Below are positions 1-10,900 of a stretch of 64,000 nucleotides of DNA, in pieces. Numbering within the stretch: the stretch's first letter is position 1; the number at the start of each line of letters is the position of its first letter. The stretch spans positions 279,071,776 to 279,135,775 of the forward strand of contig NC_134710.1 of assembly GCF_043290135.1 (NCBI RefSeq). The letters are read 5' to 3'. The position numbers and the translations under genes are program-made. This stretch comes from Rhipicephalus microplus. Its lineage: Eukaryota > Arthropoda > Arachnida > Ixodida > Ixodidae. The notes below the pieces were generated by a model that worked only from the letters and a program-made list of their open reading frames with translations, did not search any database and was not told the origin of the DNA.

Positions 1-2121
1 TAGAACGATTGGATCAAGTTCTGACGTGCCTTGCCGGCGCCGGGCTCCGAAGAAATGCTCTTTCGCTAGCAAATCTATCAAGGTCTTAGGACACGTCGTT
101 AGCAAAGATGGCATTCGGCCCTACCCTCACAAGATTTCTGCAGTCCTTCACTTTCCGCGTCCCGAGAGACCAAAGGAGCTCCGCCGTGCTCTTGGCCTCA
201 CCTCCTATTTTCGCCGGTTTATCCAGAACTTCGCCTCTATGCTGCTCCATTACACCAGCTACTTGCTTCCAACGTCCCCTTTCAGTGGTCTCAAGAATGT
301 CAAACGGCATTCGACCTGTTGAAGCGGGCCCTCACATCTGAACCTCTGCTCTGCCACTTGGACGAAGCCGCACCGACTATCCTCCATACCGACGCTAGCG
401 GCCTTGGTATTGCAGCAGTTCTTCTACAACGCGATAAGTATTCCCTAGAGAAAGTCGTTGCATATGCCAGTCGCGTACTGACCCCTGTCGAAAAGAACTA
501 CACGATAACTGAGCAAGAGTGTTTGGCAGTGGTTTGGTCGGTGCAGAAGTTCTGTCCCTATCTCCATGGCCGTCACTTTACAGTTGTTACGGACCACCAT
601 GCCTTATGCTGGCTTTCTACACTAAAGAACTTGTCCGGACACTTGGGTTGGTGGATACTACGCTTGCAGGAATGCAAATTTTACATAACTTACAAGTCAG
701 GTAGAAAACATCAAGACGCTGCCGCTTTATCTCGTTGCCCCTTTCCAACTACACATATCAGCGTTGGTGAGAACTCAACCGCCACATCTACGAAAGTTCA
801 TACGCTCGCATCGATAGAGACACCCTTTTCGGACGACAACCCAACATTTATCTTACGACAGCGATCCGATCCATACTGCAGACGCATGATGAATCACCTT
901 TCGGGAGTTTCTCATCCACCAAACGCGCGATTTCGTCGTCAACTTCTGCACTTTAAGCTGGACAATGGGGTTCTCTATACCGCCACATTTACCACCCTGA
1001 CGGTCAGTGCTGGGTTCCTGTACTACCACGCTCTCTTCGACTTCAAGTGCTCGAAGCCTTCCACGATGACTTGACTGCTGGTCATCTTGGTTTAAAAAAA
1101 AACTCTTGACCGCATTCGATGTCGTTATTACTGACCTGGCCTTTTTTCTAGCGTAGCGCAGTACGTCGGTTCCTGCTACCCATGCCAGGGTCGTAAACTC
1201 CCGACGTCTGCACCTATTGGACCTCTACAGCCACTTCCGTGCCCTTCAATGCTATTCGAGGTTGTAGGTGTCGCCCTTTACGGGCCTCTCCCCGTAACAT
1301 CTGCTGGCAAACGATGGATGGTGACTGCCGTGGACCACCTGAAACGATACGCTGAGACGTCCTCTGTTATTACAGGCTCAGCTGTAGAAGTTGCAAACTT
1401 TATTCTTTACGTCATAATCCTGCGTCATGGGGCTCTTCGTGTACTGCTTAGTAACCGTGGCAAAGTGTTCCTGTCACAAATGGTAAATGAAGTACTGCGC
1501 GCTCCTGGAAATACTCATAAGACAGCTTCAAGCTACCACCCTCAGACAAATGGTCTCACAGAAAGATTTCATCGAACCCTTGCTGACATGATAGCCGTTT
1601 AAGTCTAACCAGACTACAAGAACTGGGATACTCTTTTACCATTCTTCACCTTCGCTTACAAGACCACCGTTCAGCGAACAACTTGCTACTCACCATTTTA
1701 CCTCGTGTACGGATGCAACCCGACTACCTTTCTCGACGTCTCTTTCTTTACCAGCCATGGTAATTCATGTCAGTCTTCTAGCGAAGAACACATTTCCTGC
1801 CTGGCCCAGTCTCGCCATCAGGCTCGCATCAATACTGAAGTGAGACAGCTCGAGCTGAATATCATCTATGACGCATCCCATCGTGTTGTGTCTTTCCAAC
1901 ATGGTGACGAGGTGCTGCTTTTGACACCTATTCACACTCCTGGTCTCTATGACATATTCCAACAACGCTTCATCGGGCCATACATAGTTTTAGAACAGAC
2001 TTCACCAGTCAATTATCGTGTGACACGACTTGTCGCCCCAACAGACCGCCGTTACCGCAGCACCGAGATTGTCCACGTTTCTCGCATGATACCTTTCACT
2101 CGACGTTCTCCGTCACTTTGA
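1..2121 (+). pseudogene. Ty3/gypsy retrotransposon pol, 3' part (RT thumb, RNase H, integrase), broken
   Basis: This is the end of a Ty3/gypsy polyprotein and it enters the window already truncated. About 65-290 encodes the RT thumb/connection (LGHVVSKDGI, then a LTSYFRRFI stretch). About 319-735 encodes RNase H, with HTDASGLG, TEQECLAVVWS and TDHHAL motifs. About 1050-1200 is the integrase zinc-binding region, with H and CxxC (CYPC) residues split between frames. 1249-1602 is the integrase core with a HPQTNGLTERFH motif. 1705-2121 is the integrase C-terminal part (YGCNP onward). Breaks: a frame change between RT and RNase H near 300, frame loss after 1074, and two in-frame stops at about 1600-1608. 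Several catalytic aspartates are substituted (see findings). The copy cannot encode a working polyprotein. Family assignment is secure; the clade is not determined. Confidence 0.93.
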
Positions 2122-2148
2122 CTTATGGCGGCCAAGGTGTCCGCTTCC

Positions 2149-2360
2149 AAGTGGGGGGAATTAGTGTGGGCGTTTGTTACTTAAATCGTTCTCATCCCTG
2201 CATGATCATAATCACCATCATCCGCTTGCCTCTTACTCATGGCCACTCTGTGCTATCATCATCGTCATCGTCTGTGGACTGGCTCTGCCCGTTGTTTCTG
2301 CGAGGTCTTTCCTCAAATAAACGCTGTCGCAACCAAGACTACCAAGACTTCATAATATAT
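2149..2360 (+). mobile_element. Probable polypurine tract and partial 3' LTR of the Ty3/gypsy element
   Basis: Just after the pol stop at 2119-2121 there is a purine run (AAGTGGGGGGAA, 2149-2160). It is followed within a few bases by TGTGGG (2165), a plausible LTR start with the canonical TG. An AATAAA signal lies at 2316-2321. The 3' limit is not visible because the partner 5' LTR lies outside the window, so the end coordinate is a guess. The arrangement of pol stop, polypurine tract and TG is typical of the family; the LTR call itself is inference. Confidence 0.5.
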
Positions 2361-2365
2361 ACTTA

Positions 2366-3401
2366 GCGCTCTAGTATTAATTTCCCATTTGGCACAGTGT
2401 TTCATTTAGCATGATGTTTTTTGTAATGTGTGTAATGTAATAAAGCTATGCTTTGAAAGCATGACACTGTGGTTTCACAACGTGCATTTATTTACAGAAA
2501 GTGTATGCCATTTGATCATTGGCATGAGCATGGATAAAATAATTTTTTACAAAGTTTCGCCTTTAAAAAAGACAGCGTACTTTTTCGTTCACATTAATTC
2601 AGCATTTACAAATGAGCAAAATCTACTTTAAATGCTAAACTATCTCTTTCAGAATGAGTTGTCCTATTCCAAAAGAACAGTGTGGTGGGTGTGCCACAGA
2701 AGGTCACAGAGTGTAGTTGGTGTGCGTTGCCTAAACAGGAAGCGAGAAGACAGTGCGCAGGCATGATGCGGACGACGGTAAGAATTGTCGGCGACTGCGG
2801 GATGGCAGCAGCGACAAAAATGATACTGGTGCACTGTGGTTACAGTTCTTGACTGTAGACTCGGATTACATGGGCATGATCAAAGTTGCGTAGGTTGTAC
2901 TTCGATGGAAGTGGAATTCAAGAGGCCTGCGTAGCATTTACATGCAGATTAAAAACCTGAGGTGTTCGATTTTTCCAAAGACCTGAAGTTAAGTGACCCT
3001 CGTAATCTTATCGTGGTTTCAGTTCATAGAACGCACGAAATAATTTTAATTACAAACAACTTAACAAACTAAAATTCCTTCCAAGTGAGTGGGCTACACC
3101 CTGTCGCTGCTTCATTTTTTCTTGCTAAGTTTCTGTAAACACCATGGCAGCTCTTCACTTAAGATGTCACACTACTAGACTTTTGGACGTGTGTCCCATT
3201 ACTTCTGACAGCAATGGTGGCGAGAACACATGAGGGCAAAATGCAGAAACATCGGTTTGCTTCATATTAGGTGGACGTTAAAGAACCACGGATGGTCAAG
3301 CTCTTGCAATGCAGCAGAAATATTTTAACACTGTGGTTGCTGCTGCAGGCAGTGCAGCCACCTGCACACTCTTCTTAAATACTGAAGGTGTTGCTGCCTT
3401 G
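2366..3401. other. No gene recognised; AT-rich spacer
   Basis: No coding motif is recognised on either strand. An AATAAA occurs near 2439. The stretch lies downstream of the minus-strand Harbinger transposase and may hold that element's 3' untranslated part or a second, unrecognised Harbinger gene. I could not locate terminal inverted repeats by eye. Confidence 0.4.
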
Positions 3402-4849
3402 TCATGCCGAACAAGCAGATAACACACTTGCGCACAGGTTGCTTACGTGAGCACACTCAGCGTACTTTCCTCGTCTAAATCGAGGTGGGAGGTCATCATC
3501 GACAGAGCTGCTATGCTCGCTCTTCTCATTACCACTGTCATCGCTGACACTCAAAACGTATGTCACCTTCAATACAAAGGTCGTGAAACACTGCACGTGC
3601 AACAATAGTGGAAGAACGTTCCGGTGAGTAGTGGGGGGTGCGGTGCCACTGAACGCAGGGAAAACCGCTCTTCAGTAGCCCAATACAATGCTCCACCATG
3701 GAACTTAATGAAGCTTGTGCGAAATCGTACTTGCCTTCGGCACTATCTATGTGAGGACGACCTTTCACCAGGACCTTAAGCCAAGGCTCGAACGGGTAGC
3801 CCTCGTCACCTGCAGAAATGTAAATTGTGTTGTAAATACTGCTAAAATTACCGGGACCTATGGAGGCTCGTTGATCTTAGGATACAAACAACTTAATCAG
3901 TGGTACCTGACTAGCCTGAAATTGACCCGGTATTATGCAAAACATAACTACTACGATGAGGCTGTCATGACGTAGCGCATCACTTGACAATACTGCGGCA
4001 GTTAAGTTCAGCCACAGCTTAGAGATTGTGCACTGGTAGCATGCGACATAATTCCCCTTGTCAATGCGCTGAAGTTTTATCAATACCACGAGGAAACCTT
4101 CTGATACAAAAAAAAAACTGGCATCACACGGAAAACGAAGAGCATATATTTACTTCTCATTGAAAACGTACTCGCCAGTCAGATTCGCGGACACACGCTG
4201 ATGTGGCTGTCGTCGTCTGATCCCGGTCGCAGCGGGTCCACAGCGAAGATCAGCTTGTCCGTGACGCAAATTTGGGAAAACCAAGAGCAGTATGAGTCAC
4301 TGCGACAAAAAAAAATGCGCACGAGAAAAATGAGAACGCCACTATTTATGAACATGACATGACGGTGTGGGTGGAATAACCTTCGCGGCGCTTCTGCTCA
4401 CTCCTCACTGTGGTGAAGCTGCTGTCAACGCATCCGATCATGCCGGGTAGAGGTTCAAACCGAAGAAATTCCTCCTTCACGGCTGCCTTCTCCTCCGCTG
4501 TTCTCGGAAAGTGAATTCACTTGTGACGGATCCCGGCGTTGACATTCGACCGCGGTCTGCGTCACCGCAAAGGTCTCCTTGCCTCCCACCGACGACTTGA
4601 AGGGTCCGGTGGTGAAGAAACGCTGGGCGCACACCTCGGCCGCTCCACTGAGAGCGCAGCGCAGCCTGCGAGTTCATCGGCGACTTCGTCGCGCACCCAC
4701 AACACTGTTGCATTACTCAGGCGAAAGTGACACGCAAACTGCTCGTCTGACATGTCAAACCGACCTCAACATCCTTTCGGCGCTTGTTGTAAGTCGCGTA
4801 AGTAGCCAAACGCCACAGCGAAGGTCGCTGGCTCAGCCGGCACTGCCAT
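3402..4849 (-). pseudogene. PIF/Harbinger (HARBI1-like) DDE transposase pseudogene
   Basis: Read on the minus strand, pieces of a HARBI1-like transposase appear in the expected order but in shifting frames. They are a possible N-terminus starting with Met at 4849-4847 (MAVPAEPA), a helix-turn-helix-like segment at 4753-4620 (FACHFRLSNATV, then a DELAG..ALSVER block), the first catalytic Asp in GMIGCVDSSF (codon 4426-4424), and a VDPLRPGSDDDSH segment near 4210-4260. Next come a GDEGYPFEPWL block with the second Asp (codon 3807-3805), MVEHCIGLLKSGF with the catalytic Glu (codon 3693-3691), and HYSPERSSTIVARAVFHDLC. The last piece is an acidic tail ending in LPPRFRRGKY and terminating at 3402. 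All three DDE residues survive, but frameshifts and stops split the reading frame into at least five parts. Such transposases act in the nucleus with a partner Myb-like protein, which I did not find here. Confidence 0.85.
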
Positions 4850-4914
4850 TTTTCCTGTTTCGTTTGCGACGGGCCCACTCGTTTGCTGTTCCGCCGTAGC
4901 GTGGAACCGATTCC

Positions 4915-5122
4915 GTTTATTTTTGCAAAACAAGCGCGTACTCGTCATTTTGAGGTCATTACGAATTGGTCTTCTGAATCGTCACTTGACTGACAGGTTG
5001 AACGACCGATCAGAGAGCGTTTATTTTTGCACAGTGAGCACGCGCTCGCAATATTGACGTCACCTCAATTTGCGCTTCCGTCTCGTCACTTGACTGACAG
5101 GTTCAATGACCAATCAGGGAAA
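4915..5122. repeat. Two-copy tandem repeat, 104-bp unit
   Basis: Two diverged copies lie head to tail, 4915-5018 and 5019-5122. Anchors are GTTTATTTTTGCA at 4915 and 5019, and TCGTCACTTGACTGACAGGTT at 4979 and 5083, both exactly 104 bp apart. The second copy ends in a GACCAATCAGG sequence containing an inverted-CCAAT-like core. The unit sits just upstream of the minus-strand Harbinger transposase start, so it may be a subterminal repeat or promoter of that element; this is inference. Confidence 0.8.
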
Positions 5123-5236
5123 GCCGATGGGGGACAAAATGAAATAAGGAGCACGGAAGAGCAGTTAGTTACACGGTAACCGGTGTTTGCCAGCTATAGC
5201 ACCGTTTAACGGGGATGCACTACATGAACGCCTAAC

Positions 5237-5730
5237 GTGGTACATCTCTGTCCCGATGACTTACGCCTGTGATCATGATTTAACCACTGTGGTAGTTGAG
5301 GTTGTTAGCATTCACCTGGATACAGCTTATCGTGAACTCAGCACAAAGATGGCATCAATATGCACACAAAAAATTCTATTTCACCGCAAGGGCGAAGCAA
5401 TGAATGTGATATATTTAGTTGCTAATTAGAATGTCCCGCAAAGAATGGCAAGCAGCTCAAAACACGCTACTCGAGGAAAAGGGAGCCACCAAACACACAC
5501 ACACACAAGATGAGTGTGAACTAACAACTGTCGCAGTTCAACGCTTAAAGCTCACAGCTCAAACACAAAGCAGGACTCATGAAACTAACGCACAAGTAGA
5601 CCAAGGACGAGGGCGGGCTGAGAACTATAAATGTTACTTCTTTATGTTTGAGCAGCACGTGCCTTTCGCAAACGCGGCCGCTGCTGCTAGCAAAATGACT
5701 TTCGTACCTTCCAAGCCATTTTTGTGGTGA
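5237..5730. repeat. Dispersed repeat X, copy 1
   Basis: About 495 bp with recognisable similarity along its length to 10411-10900. Shared blocks include GGTACATCTC near the start, a CAACTGTGGTAG/CACAGTCGTAG region, GGCGAAGCAA, GGCAAGCAGCTCAAAAC versus GGCAACCAGCTCAAAAC, and a final CCTTCCAAGCCATTTTTG versus CCTTCTAAGCCATGTTTG. A short (CA)n lies at about 5493-5506. No coding capacity is recognised. It is probably a non-autonomous transposon or part of one. Confidence 0.75.
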
Positions 5731-6613
5731 AAGCACGAAATGTACAAACCACTTCAATCATAATCTAAGCGCGAACAAGACAGCCTGTTATGAAAAAGAA
5801 ATACAGTACTGGAACTTTGCACGTAAAAATTGGAGGAGCCTTAAGCTTCGCCTTTAAGAGTGGAACGCCATAGGGATATCTTGTCCCTATAGTAAGTACT
5901 TGAACCAGTAGATGCACACTTTTAGATGCGAAGCACCTTATAGGGGGTTCCAGCCGGTGTGTGGCCTGACCCTCCTTACTGCCACACAGAACAGCTGGCC
6001 CAAGCACTGCCATAACGTGCTCATGCGCTAGCGCGTTCCGGCCTGTGTAAGGGGCTGGGTAAGGCGCTGTGGCCTCTCCCTCTTACGCTCTCTCGGCAAC
6101 CTAGTGATGACATTTGGGAACTGGATACTGCAGACGCGCGATGAACTCACGTGCTAACACTTCGCGTGGAGATGAAACCGCATGGCGTGCTCCTAAAAAA
6201 GGTCATGAGGAGTAACAGCAATACAAATTACAGTGAATTTGTAGTGTGCTCCATTGCTAGGGCGCGTTATCATCGGGCAAGCTGTCCGTGATGAACGGAG
6301 CTTTAAGACGGTTCATGCGGTTCTTCGCATAATACTCATGGTTCTCTTTAATGGGAGATGGTATAACTTTTATTGTATGATGCTACTCTAGAATTTTGAA
6401 TTGCGGATTACTACAATTTAAACGATGAAGTTGAAAGTGGCTCGTGTCAGTGAAGCTTGCGCGTATGGCTCTATTCTGTGTAATGGGTAGCATGCGTTAA
6501 ACCATGAGCAATTATGCGCGTGAACTTTTTGTAAAACTTGTTATGAACCCTCTACGTGGTCTTAAGGGAATCTTTTTTTATTTCTTTATATCGCTTTCAA
6601 TGTCTGCGTATAC
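5731..6613. other. No gene recognised
   Basis: Unassigned sequence between repeats X and Y. A stretch around 5925-6010 (AGATGCGAAGCACCTTATAG) feels like a high-copy tick repeat, but no second copy was located in this window. Confidence 0.35.
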
Positions 6614-7312
6614 TTGTTTTCTCGCCTTGTCAGAGTTATTGCCTCGCACACTGGATAAGTCGGCGATCGTGTTCAGAGAACGAAGCTGAAGAGAACAAAG
6701 AGGACGACGATACATGCCAGTTTAGAGAGAAGATAGTTTTCGGCTCTCTCAGCTCGTACAAACTGTCGGCTCAAACAACTGCACTGTTAAAAAACAGAAT
6801 ACAGGAAGAAAATATGAACAAGCATTGTTGGTCACGTCTTCATTGACAGAAAAAAAAAGTAAAAAAATGGGCTTGTCCGGGATTTGAACGCGGGACCTCT
6901 CGCACCCAAAGCGAGAATCATACCCCTAGACCAACGAGCCGTACATGAGGCGGAGAGCAGTTGCACAGTTGCACACTCTTAGTTTCTAAGTCGACTACCG
7001 GTAGTAAGACTGCAAAACAAAAAAAAGTTCAAAGGATAATGTTTTTTTTTATTTATGGAATTATCACTCGAAAAAAAAAAACGTACTTGGTCTTTCTGTC
7101 ATTGAAATTAGTCTAGCACGAAAGTGAAACGTGTGTGCTTTTTATAATGGGTGGCCGGCTTTAAACGACGATGTATACCAGTTATGATAATCACCTGTTC
7201 TGACGCCCGATGGCAATGTACGCTAGTGTCACGCAATGTTACTCCGGTATTGCATGTTGCATTATGAAGCCTGTGTATACAGGATGCGTGTGCATATAAA
7301 TCATAAATGTTA
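6614..7312. repeat. Dispersed repeat block Y, copy A (contains a tRNA-Pro)
   Basis: About 700 bp alignable with 9433-10135. Shared anchors include a CAGAGTTATTG start region, ACAAACTGTCGGCTCAAACA, GTTAAAAAACAGAAT, the whole tRNA-Pro, CATGAGGCGGAGAGCAGTTG, GACTACCGGTAGTAAGACTG, and a CATTATGAAGCCT end region. This copy is more diverged inside its tRNA. The two copies lie in the same orientation, about 2.8 kb apart. Confidence 0.88.
6869..6940 (-). tRNA. tRNA-Pro(UGG), slightly decayed copy
   Basis: A 72-nt cloverleaf on the minus strand with anticodon loop TTTGGGT (anticodon TGG). It differs from the two perfect copies at two places that both break stem pairs: one C:A in the acceptor stem and one C:C in the T-stem. 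A run of T on the transcribed strand follows directly (plus-strand A-runs at 6851-6867), as expected of an RNA polymerase III terminator. It may be transcribed but is likely on its way to becoming a pseudogene. Confidence 0.8.
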
Positions 7313-8174
7313 TTTTCACTGCATTTCCAAGCAGAGTTCTTTTCGCTGTATTGCCAAGCAGACACGTGGCTGTGTGGTAGAACATCTCTTTGCCTCGCAA
7401 ACGGCCAGGGTTCGATTATCACTCGGTCCCGGAAAGTTTACTCATTCATTCTATTTGCATCCTTCTCGACTTTCTTGGTCAAGGACAACGTGATGATTTT
7501 TCTCTCATAAACAATGACGACGACATTTCTGCAAAAGGATCTCTTTGTCGCTATCGTTTTAACACAAGCTAGCTAATACATTAAACAGTTTTCGATACAA
7601 CTTTTTATATCATGTCAATAAGTTGATAGCGCACCTCGAGGCATGTGACGCGATGTACTGTTTCTCAGTTCAGCGAACTTTGGCGTGCAATGACCCAGGA
7701 AGACGTGAGTTCTCCGCAAAACGCGTTGCCACGGGAATTTATTGACAGGCGCTCTGGATGCGTCAGTCTATAGTCAAACGCAGATAAATGTGCATGTTTT
7801 CTTGCCGTTCGACTCAAACGCGTTCGTGGGAGTTGGTGCGTGGTTAATTCTTACCATTAGAGATGCCATAGTTGACACCTTTGGTTGGGCGTACGTAGCG
7901 AGCCTACGTACGCGGCATGATACATTGCGTATGCGAAGCGCTCAAAGACCCTTTTAGTTCACCGTATTGGCCGTACCGAGAAACGCTTGGTTCAACTAGA
8001 CGTATATTATTACAAATAAAACAGCTTTTGACAGCTTTTTAGCACACTCGTGCGGTAGTGGCCGCCATAGTGGACACTAGCATTCATGCCAAGGCGAATC
8101 ACTTTGGATCCATTGTTTACGTCGGCTTGTTCAGTTACGCCAGGTCTCCGTGTCCGGATGGCTAAACAGATTGC
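7313..8174. other. No gene recognised
   Basis: No repeat, RNA gene or coding motif is recognised on either strand. Confidence 0.35.
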
Positions 8175-8210
8175 TGGTTTGTACTTCCGCTATAGCGGAA
8201 GTACAAACCA
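8175..8210. repeat. Perfect 36-bp palindrome without spacer
   Basis: 18-bp arms (TGGTTTGTACTTCCGCTA and its complement) meet at 8192/8193 with no mismatch and no loop. The arms extend further (TTGC/GCA) if one base is bulged. No known binding site is recognised. It could be two fused terminal inverted repeats of a lost MITE. Confidence 0.9.
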
Positions 8211-9106
8211 TAGCAGCGCAACATCGTCCCTCAATGTAAAATGAACTCGATTTGGGCCAGCTTTGTTGCTCTCTGCATTCGTTGCCATCGCTGCCGTTTT
8301 CCTATTTGGTTTCTATTTCAATCGAGATATCGCGAGAGCGTCACGCCACGTACACTCCGGCTCGTTACGTTTACGCACGCCGCGTTTTTTTTTTCTTTTT
8401 CGGGCGTATGCACGCATTCATCGAATAGATACGTTATGTACTGCGCATGCGCACTTCTCTCCCACAGCCACGCTGCGTACGTAGGCTCGTTAACGTACGA
8501 ACAACAAAAAGTGGCTCGTATCTTCACAGCAATCGCACCAGATTGTATCGCCATAGTTTATTTAGCAACATGCGCAACTAAGCTTCGAGGCCATCGTTGA
8601 TTATCATTGGGGGTTGTAGTCAGCTTTCAGTAAAACTTTACCGATATGGAACCACGCGTCACCATGCTCATTGCTTTCAATGCTGCTGCATGCAAGCCTC
8701 TGTCATCAGCATAGCACAGGGTTCTCCATAGAGGGAAAGTTCCCCCCCCCCTCCTACTCCCCGTTGGCCAATGACGAAAAAAAAAAACGTGCTCCGCAAT
8801 AATTACAAAAATGAGAATGAATGGATGACGTACTTCTCACAATGATCTGCCACGGACTCCAGACTTTCCTCCGGGCAAAGATGGGCAGTGAGCACTTCCC
8901 TGAATCAGATGCCTTTGGTCACCATTATCGTCAAAAACATGCTTAACCATAAACCTGTGCATTAAAAAAATTAAGGAAGCTTGGGACCAGTAATGTAAAA
9001 CCAGCAGGAAGCGCGGAGCGGAGCAACCTTTCTTGTTTCTCATCATTTTTCTCTGTTTCTGTGTTACATATCCAATCTCGTTTTGGTCTGTTCTTTATAT
9101 TCCAGA
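8211..9106. other. No gene recognised; short C-run
   Basis: Contains a C-run at about 8740-8760 and otherwise unassigned sequence. Confidence 0.35.
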
Positions 9107-9320
9107 TGGTACTTAGCTGCTTACCCACAGGTTGCGGGATTGAATCCCGGCTGCGGCGGCTGCATTTCCAATGGAGGCAAAAATGCCAGCAGGCCCATGT
9201 GCTCAGATTTGGGTGCACTTTAAAAAACTCAAGTGATCGAAAGTTCCGAAGCCCCTTATCTGAGGCGTCTGTCATATTCATACAGCGGTTTCGGGGCAAT
9301 AAACCCCACATATAACTCAT
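9107..9320 (+). mobile_element. tRNA-derived SINE (Ruka-like), diverged, 5' end incomplete
   Basis: The SINE reads on the plus strand: a partial tRNA head with a B-box-like GGATTGAATCCC at about 9136-9147, the CTGCATTTCCAATGGAGGC body, CTCAGATTTGGGTGCAC, and an AAACCCCACATATAA end. The first tRNA half is diverged and the TTGA tail is nearly lost, so this is an old copy. Confidence 0.8.
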
Positions 9321-9432
9321 TATTTATATTCCAGACTTTCGGCCTTTTTTTCATTCTCTCTCTCATTATTTATTTCTTTTCCTTTCTTTTCGTCGTTTCC
9401 CTCTTACTTTCTATGGCTTTGTTTCTCTGTTT

Positions 9433-10135
9433 AAACTTGCTCTCTCGCCTTATCAGAGTTATTGGCTCACACACCGGACAAGTCGGCGCACGTGTTCTGA
9501 GAATGAAGCAGAAGAGGACGAAGAGGACGACGTACGTTCGTGCCAGTTCAGGATGAAGATGGTTTTCGGTTCTCGCTGCTCGTACAAACTGTCGGCTCAA
9601 ACAGCTGCCCTGTTAAAAAACAGAATGCCGGAAGAAAATATGAACAAGCGTTATTGGTCATGTCTTCACTGACAGAAAGAAAAAAATAAATATAAAATGG
9701 GCTCGTCCGGGATTTGAACCCGGGACCTCTCGCACCCAAAGCGAGAATCATACCCCTAGACCAACGAGCCGCACATGAGGCGGAGAGCAGTTGCAGAGTT
9801 GCACACTCTTAGTTTCTAAGTCTACTACCGGTAGTAAGACTGCAAAACAAAAAAAATTCAAAGGATAATGTTTTTTTATTTATGGAATTAGCACTCGAAA
9901 AAAAAACGTACTTGGTCTTTCTGTCATTGAAATCAGTCTAACACGAAAGTGAAACGTGTGTGCTTTTTGTAATGGGTGGCCGGCTTTAAACGACGAGGTA
10001 TACCAGTTATGATAATCACCTGTTCTGACGCCCGATGGCAATGTAGGCTAGTGTCCCGCAATGTTACTCCGGTATTACATGTTGCATTATGAAGCCTCTG
10101 CATACAGGATGCGTGTGTTTATAAATCACAAATCA
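9433..10135. repeat. Dispersed repeat block Y, copy B (contains a tRNA-Pro)
   Basis: Second copy of block Y, aligned with 6614-7312 along the whole length. It is directly followed by a third partial copy of its right half. Confidence 0.88.
9699..9770 (-). tRNA. tRNA-Pro(UGG)
   Basis: A 72-nt gene with fully paired acceptor stem (GGCTCGT/ACGAGCC), D-arm, anticodon stem CTCGC/GCGAG with loop TTTGGGT (anticodon TGG), and T-stem CCGGG/CCCGG with loop TTCAAAT. It reads proline codons. A T-run follows on the transcribed strand (plus-strand A7 at about 9680-9686). It is identical to the copy at 50082-50153. This is one of the best-supported functional genes in the window. Confidence 0.95.
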
Positions 10136-10149
10136 TAAAAAGAAACAAA

Positions 10150-10330
10150 TGTACAGTCACACATTCTCAGTTTCTAGGTCGACTACCGCAAGTAAAAGTG
10201 CAAGACAAAATGTTCAAGGGGTATTGTTCATAATTTATGGAATTAGCACTGAAAAAAAAACTTGGCTGGTCCCTTTGCCATAGAAATTGGTGTAACAGGA
10301 AAGTGAGACGTGTCTTCACAGAGGTAGTTG
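10150..10330. repeat. Dispersed repeat block Y, partial copy C
   Basis: Similar to the region just 5' of the tRNA in copies A and B: CACACTCTTAGTTTCTA versus CACATTCTCAGTTTCTA, a GTCGACTACCG block, ATTTATGGAATTAGCACT, and a GAAAGTGAAACGTGTG-like block. It is more diverged than A and B are from each other and carries no tRNA. Tandem with copy B. Confidence 0.75.
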
Positions 10331-10410
10331 AATGTTTATTATGTATTAATAAATAGCAGCTTTTAATAGGTCTAATGATGGTTGGCAGGGTGCACCGCGT
10401 TGACACCTAC

Positions 10411-10900
10411 AGAGGTACATCTCGATCCGGACGACCAAGGCTTGTGATTATCATTTAACCACAGTCGTAGCTGACGCTGTTAACACCCACCTGTATGCAG
10501 CATATCGGGAACTTCGCACAATGCTGGTACCAATACGCACAGGAAAAACTCAGTTTTGCCACAAAGGCGAAGCAACGAATGCGATAAATAGCTACTAATT
10601 AAATGTCACACGAGTAATGGCAACCAGCTCAAAACTTGCAGCATGCTGCTCAAGCACAGTAGACCCACCTAAAATACACACACAGGTTGAGCGCTAACTA
10701 GCAGCTGCTTTGCTCGACACTGGAAGCGCACTGCTCAAACAAAAAGGACTCGCGAAACGAATGCCCAAATATACAGAAGACGAGGGAGAGCTATCTGTCC
10801 ACGTTATTATTTTATCTTTGAACAGCGCTTTCATGTCGCAAATGCTGCCGATACTGCTAGTGAAGGGGCCTTCGTTCCTTCTAAGCCATGTTTGCGGACG
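10411..10900. repeat. Dispersed repeat X, copy 2
   Basis: Diverged copy of 5237-5730. In the first locus X precedes Y; here X follows Y, so the two blocks occur in swapped order. Confidence 0.75.
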
